This document shows positions 25,546-32,644 of a stretch of 64,000 bases of DNA, in pieces. The position numbers were made by a program, and so were the translations under genes. Source of the DNA: JACVCJ01 sp052437175. Lineage in GTDB: Bacteria > Bacteroidota > Bacteroidia > CAIKAF01. The notes under the pieces were generated by a model. The model had not been told where the DNA came from and did not search any database. It saw only the letters and a program-made list of their open reading frames with translations. Positions within the stretch are counted from its first letter, which is position 1. The number at the start of each line of letters is the position of its first letter. The DNA is taken from the NCBI GenBank assembly GCA_052437175.1, contig JBQVOK010000001.1, positions 687,733 to 751,732 of the forward strand. Reading direction: 5' to 3'.

Positions 25546-26409
25546 ATGAGAACGATCTGTACATTACTGCTCGCCGGCCTGGCTACTCTGCAGGTCTTTG
25601 CCGCTGACCTTCCGGCTTACGCCCTGTATACGAAAACGGGGAAACCGGCAAAATTTGAACAGATGTGTAAAGTGCTTGCACAACACCAGGTGATCCTCTT
25701 CGGAGAATTTCACGACGATGCCATTGCGCACTGGCTGCAGCTCAGGACCACGGAGGCGCTTTTTACCCTGAAGGGCGGCAAACTGGTGCTGGGTGCCGAA
25801 ATGTTCGAAGCCGACATGCAGGAGCCCCTCAGCGCGTACATACAGGGAAAGACCGAAGAAGAAGCCTTTAAAAAAGCGCTAACGTCGCTCTGGGCAAATT
25901 ACAAGACAGACTATCGTCCGCTGGTGGAACTGGCCAAAGCCCGGTCGCTGCATTTCGTGGCCAGCAATGTGCCCCGCTATATTGCCCGTGCCGTATACAA
26001 AGGGGGATTTGCAGCCCTGGATACGCTTCCGGCCGAAGTAAAAAGCCTGTTGCCGGCCCTGCCGATCCCCTACGATGCCACACTGCCGGGTTATAAGGCC
26101 ATGCTGGAAATGGGCGGCGGACACGGCGGCGAGAACCTGCCCAGGGCCCAGGCCATCAAAGACGCTACCATGGCGCATCATATCTCCCGTAACCTGAAGG
26201 AAGGCTATTCCCTCATTCATTACAACGGTGCCTATCACAGCAATAATTACGAAGGTATCGTATGGTACCTGAAACAATACGCGCCGCAGCTGTCGGTAGC
26301 CACCATTACTACCGTACGCCAGAAAGATGTGCGCAAACTGGAAAAAGAATACATCGGTATGGCCGATTTTATCATCTGTGTGGATGAAAGCATGACCCGC
26401 ACGCATTAG
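25546..26409 (+). CDS. ChaN-family (haem-binding uptake / Tiki superfamily) exported protein
   Basis: A 287-residue protein with a signal peptide ending at VFAA. The EreA/ChaN fold marks are VILFGEFHDDAIAHWLQ, LGAEMFEADMQEPL, the segment LWANYKTDYRPLVELA and the late HYNGAYHSNNYEGIVWYL. ChaN proteins are proposed haem-binding or iron-linked envelope proteins; the related Tiki fold includes metal-dependent peptidases. There is no lipobox, unlike many ChaN lipoproteins. It is preceded by its own strong promoter, so it is transcribed independently of the upstream AraC gene. Confidence 0.8.
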   Translation: MRTICTLLLAGLATLQVFAADLPAYALYTKTGKPAKFEQMCKVLAQHQVILFGEFHDDAIAHWLQLRTTEALFTLKGGKLVLGAEMFEADMQEPLSAYIQGKTEEEAFKKALTSLWANYKTDYRPLVELAKARSLHFVASNVPRYIARAVYKGGFAALDTLPAEVKSLLPALPIPYDATLPGYKAMLEMGGGHGGENLPRAQAIKDATMAHHISRNLKEGYSLIHYNGAYHSNNYEGIVWYLKQYAPQLSVATITTVRQKDVRKLEKEYIGMADFIICVDESMTRTH

Positions 26410-26482
26410 AAGGCCACGCGAAACGGTCTTACATTTCCCGATTTTTTGTATATTTACTCTATACGGTGTTCACAGCGGCATT

Positions 26483-26902
26483 ATGAAAACACATACGACC
26501 AATTATACCGATACGTTTATCCTGGTGGCCGATGATTGCCCGGTTTCCGCAGCCGAAGTACCGCCCCTGAAAGGAACGGAAAAGACGGTGGCCGCCCTGC
26601 AGTTCGAAATGATCGAACAACATCCCTATGAATATACGTCAGACGACGTGATCTTTGGTGTATACGCACAGCGTAACGGTATTCAGGGCGTCGCGCTCGA
26701 CGGCGAACGCCGGAAGTTTTTCTCCAAAGGGCAGCCCTGTATGCGTTGTTCCGCGCTGGGAAAACGCTACGGCTGGGGCGTGCACAGCAATGCCGAAGGT
26801 AAAATAGCGCTGTATCCCCTGGGCTCAGAGGAATACGAACGCCTGGCTTCGGACAAAAAGCTGAAGATAACCCGGGCCATGAGCAGTGCCCGCAAAAAAT
26901 AA
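26483..26902 (+). CDS. DUF6157 family protein
   Basis: A 139-residue soluble protein. The pattern TTNYTDTFILVADDCPVSAAEVPP, then FEMIEQHPYEYTSDDVIF and FFSKGQPCMRCSALGKRYGWGVH matches what I recall of DUF6157, a small family of unknown function in Bacteroidota and Firmicutes. There are no transmembrane segments. It stands in an otherwise hypothetical stretch with no informative neighbour. Confidence 0.75.
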   Translation: MKTHTTNYTDTFILVADDCPVSAAEVPPLKGTEKTVAALQFEMIEQHPYEYTSDDVIFGVYAQRNGIQGVALDGERRKFFSKGQPCMRCSALGKRYGWGVHSNAEGKIALYPLGSEEYERLASDKKLKITRAMSSARKK

Positions 26903-26946
26903 AATCCCTCTTTCTTCATGTACGTACCTTACAAAACCAAGTGAAG

Positions 26947-27492
26947 ATGAATACTACACGGATCCATATTCGTTATGCCGGGGAGGCAGAGGTGGAAGAA
27001 TCGCTGCAGGACCTGAGTAATCTGTACAATCACACGGAATATGCCGTATTTCGTCTGTACAAACACGTGTCCGAACCGGGCGTATGGCTGGTACAGTTCG
27101 AAAAAACACCCGACCTGGAGCATTTTGCTTACTTTGTGAACTATCTGCATTATCACCGCCGCAAGGAAAAACAGCCTTTGGTGGTACACGGCTACTGTTA
27201 TGCAGACGAAAAGGACGCCCTGGCCGCACATCCGCATAAACTGCTTATGGTCTATGTGTCTGACCGGGACACTTCCTACGATAACGTTACCCTGGTAAGC
27301 AGGGACAACGCCGCCTGGCTCTACGATTTTGAAGGCAATATGAAAGTGATCGATCACCCGGAAAGGGCCTTTATCGACGAGCCCGTATACAATGTTACCT
27401 ATACGTTTCACCGTTCCATTTCAGCTGCCGAACAGGCTTCACCCGGTTATACACCGGGCATCAGCGCCCGGCCCTGGTGGAAATTCTGGTAA
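26947..27492 (+). CDS. Hypothetical soluble protein
   Basis: A 181-residue protein from the ATG at 26947 (a GTG two codons earlier is the alternative). It is rich in Tyr, His and Glu, with no signal peptide and no membrane segment. A core of alternating strands and helices can be imagined (TEYAVFRLYKHVSEPGVWLV, KLLMVYVSDRDTSYDNVTLV), but no family is recognised. The next gene starts five bases after its stop, so they are probably cotranscribed. Confidence 0.6.
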   Translation: MNTTRIHIRYAGEAEVEESLQDLSNLYNHTEYAVFRLYKHVSEPGVWLVQFEKTPDLEHFAYFVNYLHYHRRKEKQPLVVHGYCYADEKDALAAHPHKLLMVYVSDRDTSYDNVTLVSRDNAAWLYDFEGNMKVIDHPERAFIDEPVYNVTYTFHRSISAAEQASPGYTPGISARPWWKFW

Positions 27493-27496
27493 ACCT

Positions 27497-28930
27497 ATGC
27501 GTTCTATGTTCCTGTATCTCCGCATATTGCTTTTCTGCATGCTGCCTGTCTTCTTTTGTGCGGCAGGGGCACGTGCCCTCAACCTGCCCGACAGTATAGT
27601 CATCTACGACGGGGCCAGTTCTCATTTTAAGGGATACAGTTACCGCTATGTACTGAAGCCGAAGGGAAGACAATACATCCTGTACAGGACCGGGGAACGG
27701 AAGTGGGATTTTGACTCAGATATACTGCGTACGGAATATAAGCGCCTCGGAATTCTGCCTGCCGAAGAACTGAAAGCTTTCCTGGCCGCGGTAGAAGATA
27801 CTTCCTTCCGGTACCTGCATCCCCGTAATTTCGGGTATGACGCTGCCTGGCAGGAGAGAGAAGCCACGCGCCTGCTGGGTTACGCCCTGAAACGCCGGCA
27901 GTACTGGAGCCCGGAACTGGAAGCCCGTATGCTTGCCGGACTGAAAGATCCCGCAGCTATGCAGCATGCGATGAATAAGGTGGTGGGCCGGGAAGGCGTT
28001 TATGTTATTTCCCGGCCCCGCTACGATTTCCGGGTGGTACTGTATTACCGGAACCGTACGCCTTTTAGTATCGAAGCGGACGTAAACCCGCTGGGAATGC
28101 CCTGGATACTGCACGGGCGACTTTCGTACAACCCGGCTCTGCCCGCGTTATTTGCAGATCTGCTCCCGGAAACGGAGCCCTCCGCGAACCGGGAACGCTT
28201 CCGGGCAGGAACTAAACTGCCCGAAGACCTCAGCAGATCGGTATGCGATGCCCTGAAGCCAGAGCTGGACTCCCTTGCGGCGGCAGCCATCATGGCCGAA
28301 CTCCAGCCGCTGAGAACGGTATTCGAGATAAACGGAGCGAGAGAACACGGGTATTTCGGCCGTTATATATCCAGCAAAGAGCAAGTGTATAAGGTGAGCC
28401 TGCATAACGAGTATATGCACCCGCAACTCAGCCTGCAATACCTGGTATCGCGTCCGGGCAGGGAACTCTACCCGCGCGATTCCCTGCTGCGCGAATGGAA
28501 AAGCGTGGTAACCCGGGTACAGGACATTCCCTTCCTGCGGGAATTTCTCGATGGCAACAGCGCCCGCAGACTCGATCTGTATTACTTTAACAACAGCGGC
28601 ATGAACCCCTACCTGAAAGACGGTTTCAATAAAAACCCGGAAGAGTGGGCCCGCTACGATAAGGACCCCGATCCGCGCTTCCGGCAACTGTACTGTGGCT
28701 GCAATTTCCGTCTGCCCGACGCCTGGCTGGACGAAGCCCTGTTCTTTGAGCTTTTTGACGAAGAGAACCACGCGTCCATCTGGATCGTACTACCCGACAA
28801 TACGCCGGTGCTGTACCATTTTTCAGGTCCGCAGGTCTACCGCTACAGCAGTGCCGATATGGGGACGAACGGGGGAGGCGTACAGCACGCCTGTAAAAAG
28901 TTCAATCCCGACGGAAGTATCCGGGAATAA
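27497..28930 (+). CDS. Exported hypothetical protein
   Basis: A 477-residue protein with a hydrophobic signal sequence (about residues 5-25, cleavage near AGARA). I recognise no domain. Notable segments are YCGCNFRLPDAWLDEALFFELF and SIWIVLPDNTPVLYHF near the C terminus. The upstream open frame back to 27392 overlaps the previous gene and lacks a signal peptide, so the ATG at 27497 is used. It is likely the second gene of a two-gene unit. Confidence 0.6.
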   Translation: MRSMFLYLRILLFCMLPVFFCAAGARALNLPDSIVIYDGASSHFKGYSYRYVLKPKGRQYILYRTGERKWDFDSDILRTEYKRLGILPAEELKAFLAAVEDTSFRYLHPRNFGYDAAWQEREATRLLGYALKRRQYWSPELEARMLAGLKDPAAMQHAMNKVVGREGVYVISRPRYDFRVVLYYRNRTPFSIEADVNPLGMPWILHGRLSYNPALPALFADLLPETEPSANRERFRAGTKLPEDLSRSVCDALKPELDSLAAAAIMAELQPLRTVFEINGAREHGYFGRYISSKEQVYKVSLHNEYMHPQLSLQYLVSRPGRELYPRDSLLREWKSVVTRVQDIPFLREFLDGNSARRLDLYYFNNSGMNPYLKDGFNKNPEEWARYDKDPDPRFRQLYCGCNFRLPDAWLDEALFFELFDEENHASIWIVLPDNTPVLYHFSGPQVYRYSSADMGTNGGGVQHACKKFNPDGSIRE

Positions 28931-29128
28931 AGCTGTTTTTCGAAAACCAGGCCTTTTTTTCGCCGGAATTTCTGAAAAAGCTGTTGTCCCGGACCGGAGA
29001 GGGTGTTTTTTGCGGGAAATCTGTCCGGAGAGATTCAATCTCCTGTTTTTTTAGATAGGTATGTATGTTTCTTAGATTACATCCTACGTATTCAGTGGTT
29101 TCAGGCATGCCCGGTTCGCATTTATTCC

Positions 29129-29249
29129 TATATTTGAGGAGCGGTTTTCTACCCGCGGAATCTGTTTCCGGTTCCGGCTTCATTCGTTCCGGTCAGCTTG
29201 TCTTACGTATATTTCAACGCCGTATTGCCGGAGACTGCGTTTTGTTTTT
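29129..29249 (+). promoter_or_regulatory. Promoter and terminator-like leader of the first AraC/CsbD module
   Basis: TATATTTG at 29129-29136 is followed by a ~110-base leader. It ends in an imperfect hairpin (CGC...GCG with two 1x1 mismatches, about 29218-29239) and TTTTGTTTTT at 29240-29249, exactly 18 bases before the ATG. The same arrangement occurs before the second copy (30425-30570). The rest of the 28931-29267 gap shows no gene. Confidence 0.5.
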
Positions 29250-29267
29250 CTATTATGAATACGGATA

Positions 29268-29828
29268 ATGATACTGTATATTAAATACATGGTAAGCCTG
29301 CGCTGCAAAATGCTGGTAAAGGATGAACTGGAAAAACTGGATATCCCGTATCGGTCTGTTGACCTGGGCATGGTGGAAACAGAAAGGGAACTTACTACCG
29401 GGCAGCGCGAACAGCTCCGCAGTAATCTGCTGCGCTCGGGCCTGGAATTGCTGGATGATAAAAAAAGCATCCTTATTGAGAAGATAAAAGCTGTGATCAT
29501 AGAACTGATCCACTATTCAGAAGAACTTCCCAAAATGAATTATTCAGAGTATATAAGCGAAAAACTGGGATACGATTATACCTATCTTGCCAATACCTTC
29601 TCCGAAGTGAAAGGAATTACCATACAGCAGTTTATTATTGTACACAAGATCGAACGGGTAAAAGAACTGCTTTTATACGACGAACTGAACCTGACCGAGA
29701 TCGCCTATAAACTTCATTACAGCAGCGTAGCCCATTTATCGACCCAGTTTAAGAAAATAACGGGTTTGTCACCTTCCTTTTACAGGCAGTTAAAGCAAAA
29801 GCGGAAACACAACCTGGAAAACATGTGA
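29268..29828 (+). CDS. AraC-type regulator with small N-terminal ferredoxin-like domain (copy 1)
   Basis: A 186-residue protein. The first ~45 residues (YMVSLRCKMLVKDELEKLDI then VDLGMVE) look like a small alpha/beta domain related to heavy-metal-associated folds; a single Cys remains where related proteins, as I recall, carry a CxxC. Residues about 95-180 are an AraC helix-turn-helix domain (YISEKLGYDYTYLANTFSEVKGITIQQF, then LTEIAYKLHYSSVAHLSTQFKKITGLSPSFY). It is followed by a CsbD-like gene, and the pair is duplicated at 30589-31814. The N-terminal domain presumably senses something; the ligand is unknown. Confidence 0.82.
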   Translation: MILYIKYMVSLRCKMLVKDELEKLDIPYRSVDLGMVETERELTTGQREQLRSNLLRSGLELLDDKKSILIEKIKAVIIELIHYSEELPKMNYSEYISEKLGYDYTYLANTFSEVKGITIQQFIIVHKIERVKELLLYDELNLTEIAYKLHYSSVAHLSTQFKKITGLSPSFYRQLKQKRKHNLENM

Positions 29829-29925
29829 TATATAGAACAATCGTCCATAAGAATGTAACAGGTATGGGTAAAAATGTGTGCATCTTTGCTGAGTAATAAA
29901 TTAATAACGGAAAGGTAAAGAAATC

Positions 29926-30165
29926 ATGAACACGAATCAGGATAAGAGAGACGACGGATTTAAGATCACGGGAGACTGGTCTGCGCAGGCAAAACAACTG
30001 AAAGAGAAATTCGGACAGCTTACAGACGCAGATCTGAAATTTGAGACCGGTAAGGAAAATGAGCTGATCGGCAGAATGGAGACCCGCCTTCATAAAAAAA
30101 GAGACGAAGTAATTAACATCATCAAAAAAGGCCAGCCCGAAAAAGCTGACCAAAAGAAGGCGTAA
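29926..30165 (+). CDS. CsbD-like general stress protein (copy 1)
   Basis: A 79-residue, highly charged protein with the CsbD pattern FKITGDWSAQAKQLKEKFGQL, then TDADLKFETGKENELIGRM and a KRDEVINIIKK end. CsbD proteins are induced by general stress in many bacteria, and their biochemical role is unknown. It lies 97 bases after the AraC-type regulator and is probably its target. A GCATCTTTGC box at about 29880-29890 with an AAATGTGT element at 29872-29879 suggests a separate promoter. Confidence 0.85.
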   Translation: MNTNQDKRDDGFKITGDWSAQAKQLKEKFGQLTDADLKFETGKENELIGRMETRLHKKRDEVINIIKKGQPEKADQKKA

Positions 30166-30186
30166 TGCAGGAACTATGAAACCCAT

Positions 30187-30317
30187 AAGGGCAGGTGTGC
30201 AAAGAACGGGATGAAATCCGGGTGATGCAGGCTTTATGTTCGGGACCATTTATAGCAATAACCTGCCTTTAGCTTTAGTAAGCGGAAAAGTGAAGGAATC
30301 AATCCTTTGCTTTTTCG
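30187..30317 (+). terminator. Structured 3' region ending in a terminator-like hairpin after csbD copy 1
   Basis: AAGGGCAGGT (30187-30196) pairs with ACCTGCCTTT (30261-30270). Then a 15-base hairpin with three G-T pairs runs from 30283-30297 to 30303-30317, loop ATCAA, with a T-rich 3' arm. The hairpin probably ends the CsbD transcript. No gene is present in 30166-30424. Confidence 0.6.
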
Positions 30318-30424
30318 TATATATCTGTTTCCGGAATATCTGCAGTGTACACTTCCTGTTCTGATATTCAGCGCTATGAGCAGCACCTGGGGCGATTTTT
30401 GTTGAAGTATTCCCGGTTTTTATG

Positions 30425-30570
30425 TATATTTGTAAAGTAGTTCTTCATAGAATTACCTCTAAGGAATATCCGCTCCGTTTCGGCATGCTTCCGGTTTCAT
30501 CCGCCTTATTTAACCGTCATCACACTGGTATTAAATTTCGTCTTCCCTGGGGAGGCGCGGTTTTGTTTTT
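30425..30570 (+). promoter_or_regulatory. Promoter and terminator-like leader of the second AraC/CsbD module
   Basis: TATATTTG at 30425-30432 is followed by a ~130-base leader. It ends in a hairpin (30539-30557, stem including CGTCTTC/GGGAGGCG with G-T pairs) and TTTTGTTTTT at 30561-30570, 18 bases before the ATG at 30589. It is recognisably similar to the first leader. Confidence 0.55.
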
Positions 30571-30588
30571 GCTCATATATCAAAACGG

Positions 30589-31152
30589 ATGATGATACTG
30601 CACATTAAGTACATGGTAAGCCTGCGCTGCAAAATGGCGGTGAAAAAAGAACTGAGAAAGCTGGGCATACCCTTCAGGAAGGTAGACCTGGGTGTGGCCG
30701 AGATACCGGTGGAGATCGTACCCGAACAGCGGGAACAACTCCGGGAAAACCTGCTGCATTCGGGCCTGGAACTGATCGAGGATAAAAGGAGCATACTGGT
30801 GGAACAGATCAAGACCACCATTATCGAAATGATCCATTATTCCGACGAGCCGCCCAAAGTGAACTATTCCGAATACATAAGCCGTAAACTGGGCTATGAC
30901 TATACGTACCTGGCCAATACTTTTTCGGAAGTAAAAGGCATCAGTATACAGCAATATATTATAAGGCAGCGTATCGAAAAGGTAAAACAACTGCTTCTTT
31001 TTGATCAGCTGAGCCTGACCGAAATATCTTACCGGATGCATTACAGCAGTGTGGCACATCTGTCCAACCAGTTCAAAAAAGTAACAGGGCTATCGCCTAC
31101 ACTTTACAAAAAACAGGCAAAAGCATGGGGTAGCGATATTGAAAATGTGTGA
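30589..31152 (+). CDS. AraC-type regulator with small N-terminal ferredoxin-like domain (copy 2)
   Basis: A 187-residue paralogue of the protein at 29268-29828. It has the same N-terminal segment (KYMVSLRCKMAVKKELRKLG, VDLGVAE) and the same AraC domain (YISRKLGYDYTYLANTFSEV, LTEISYRMHYSSVAHLSNQF). The DNA around the N-terminal MVSLRCKM codons is identical in both copies over about 27 bases, whereas other parts have drifted. As in copy 1, only one of the expected two cysteines is present. It precedes the second CsbD-like gene by 95 bases. An alternative start is the ATG three bases later. Confidence 0.82.
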   Translation: MMILHIKYMVSLRCKMAVKKELRKLGIPFRKVDLGVAEIPVEIVPEQREQLRENLLHSGLELIEDKRSILVEQIKTTIIEMIHYSDEPPKVNYSEYISRKLGYDYTYLANTFSEVKGISIQQYIIRQRIEKVKQLLLFDQLSLTEISYRMHYSSVAHLSNQFKKVTGLSPTLYKKQAKAWGSDIENV

Positions 31153-31180
31153 AATGTGTAAAAATGACAGGGAAATGTGT
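31143..31180 (+). repeat. Three AAATGTGT repeats before csbD copy 2
   Basis: AAATGTGT occurs at 31143-31150, 31152-31159 and 31173-31180. The first overlaps the end of the regulator gene. One copy also precedes csbD copy 1 (29872-29879). They are candidate binding sites for the AraC-type regulators. Confidence 0.5.
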
Positions 31181-31247
31181 AAAACATATCCAGGTAAATC
31201 TGCCCAACTTTGTTTCACATTAATAGATCATTTAAACTTTTAGGATT

Positions 31248-31814
31248 ATGAACACAGCACGAAATGAAGAACAAGGACCCCTGAAAATCACCGGAGACTG
31301 GGACATGCACAAAGCCAATCTCCAGAGCAAATACCCCCAGCTTACCGATGACGACCTGCGCTTTTCACAGGGCAGGGAAGACGATCTGATCCGCCGCCTG
31401 GGCGACCGGCTGAACAAAAGTCGCGAAGATGTGACCAACATACTGAGAAAATGCCAGAACGAGGTGAGCAGCCGCAGCGAAAACCAGGGCAGGTCCGGGA
31501 GCAGCGCCGGGAACACCGGCGGACGGGCCAACGAAAACTGGTCGGAAAAAGAATCCGGATCTCGCCAGCAGACTTCTCATCAGGGCGGCAATGAAGGTCG
31601 CTCAGCTACGGGAGGAAAACAATCCGGAAATACCGGGAAAGACACCGGGAATGAAGGATGGCAGGGGTCTGAGTCCGGTTCCCGGCAGCAGGTATCTCAG
31701 CAGCAAAGCGGAAACCAAAGCCGCTCAGGAACTCAGGACCAATCCGGCAAACAGTCCGGGAATCCGGACAAGTCCGGTAATGAGGGGCGCTCAGATATGA
31801 ACAAACGCCGTTAA
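31248..31814 (+). CDS. CsbD-like protein with long disordered Gly/Ser/Gln tail (copy 2)
   Basis: A 188-residue protein. Residues 1-66 are a CsbD-like core (LKITGDWDMHKANLQSKY, DDLRFSQGREDDLIRRLGDRL, SREDVTNILRK). Residues 67-188 are a low-complexity, hydrophilic tail built from imperfect repeats around ESGSRQQ, SGN and GNEGRS, with almost no hydrophobic residues. Such a tail is like hydrophilin or desiccation-protection proteins, but that is inference. It is the larger sister of the 79-residue protein at 29926-30165. A strong bidirectional terminator follows. Confidence 0.8.
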   Translation: MNTARNEEQGPLKITGDWDMHKANLQSKYPQLTDDDLRFSQGREDDLIRRLGDRLNKSREDVTNILRKCQNEVSSRSENQGRSGSSAGNTGGRANENWSEKESGSRQQTSHQGGNEGRSATGGKQSGNTGKDTGNEGWQGSESGSRQQVSQQQSGNQSRSGTQDQSGKQSGNPDKSGNEGRSDMNKRR

Positions 31815-31901
31815 GCGGCGCAGCCACACCGGCACTGCAATATGCTTTGCCCGGGTAACCGGGTAGGTACTTTTTAAATAGTAATCTGTTTTTGAGCTTT
31901 A

Positions 31902-31946
31902 CAAAACCCGGAAAACGAGGGCTGGTCCTTTGTTTTCCGGGTTTTG
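31902..31946. terminator. Bidirectional terminator between csbD copy 2 and miaE
   Basis: A perfect 15-base stem: CAAAACCCGGAAAAC (31902-31916) with GTTTTCCGGGTTTTG (31932-31946). The A/T-rich outer arms allow it to act on both converging genes. Confidence 0.85.
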
Positions 31947-31948
31947 GC

Positions 31949-32539
31949 CTATCCGTGAATGGTTTCGTTTTTTCCGTAGTTCAGGATCACACGGCTTTCG
32001 TATTCCAGCCATTCGGCCCAGCGCCGGTCTACCGTTTCACGGGGCAGTACGCCGCGGGCCAGCCCGATAAAGAGGGTATAATGTGCCGCTTCACTTTCCA
32101 TCAGTTCGCGGTAAAAAACGGCCAGTTCCTTATCGTCCACATTTTCGCTCAGTACCCGGAAACGTTCACAGCTGCGGGCCTCGATCATGGCGCCCAGCAG
32201 GAGACGGTCCACCAGCTGTACGGCCCGGGAGTCTCCTTTTTTCAGGAATTTCAGCAGATCGTTCACATAGTGGTCTTTGCGTTCCCGGCCCAGTGTATAA
32301 CCGCGGCGTACGATAAGATCGTGCACCTGCTGAAAATGTTCCATCTCTTCGCGCACCAGTGCACTCATCTGCCGCACGATCTCCGTTTCTTCGGGGAACT
32401 GTACAATGAGCGAAATCGCCGAAGAAGCGGCTTTCTGTTCGCACCAGGCATGGTCTGTGAGAATTTCAGAAATATTACGTTCTGCCACATTTTTTACCCA
32501 TACCGGGTCGGTGGCCAGTTTTAGCCTTAAAACGCCCAT
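31949..32539 (-). CDS. miaE: tRNA-(ms2io6A)-hydroxylase-like diiron protein (MiaE)
   Basis: Predicted to hydroxylate the modified adenosine at position 37 of tRNAs. The 196-residue protein is all-helical with paired diiron motifs: DHAWCEQKAASSA, REEMEHFQQV (ExxH), GAMIEARSCERF and ESEAAHYTLF (ExxH). The start at 32539 (MGVLRLKL) is chosen because a TAACTTTG box on this strand lies at 32558-32565 and overlaps the longer alternative start at 32560. Confidence 0.88.
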   Translation of the reverse strand: MGVLRLKLATDPVWVKNVAERNISEILTDHAWCEQKAASSAISLIVQFPEETEIVRQMSALVREEMEHFQQVHDLIVRRGYTLGRERKDHYVNDLLKFLKKGDSRAVQLVDRLLLGAMIEARSCERFRVLSENVDDKELAVFYRELMESEAAHYTLFIGLARGVLPRETVDRRWAEWLEYESRVILNYGKNETIHG

Positions 32540-32557
32540 ACTGTACTGTATTTGGCA

Positions 32558-32565
32558 CAAAGTTA
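32558..32565 (-). promoter_or_regulatory. -7 box of miaE
   Basis: Minus-strand TAACTTTG, 18 bases before the ATG at 32539. It rules out the more upstream start codon. Confidence 0.6.
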
Positions 32566-32644
32566 AGCCCCGGAAGACAAAGTACCCTGTACCGGGTGTG
32601 AAAAAGAAGAAAAAATTAATTTTCTTTGGTACAAATTAACTTTC

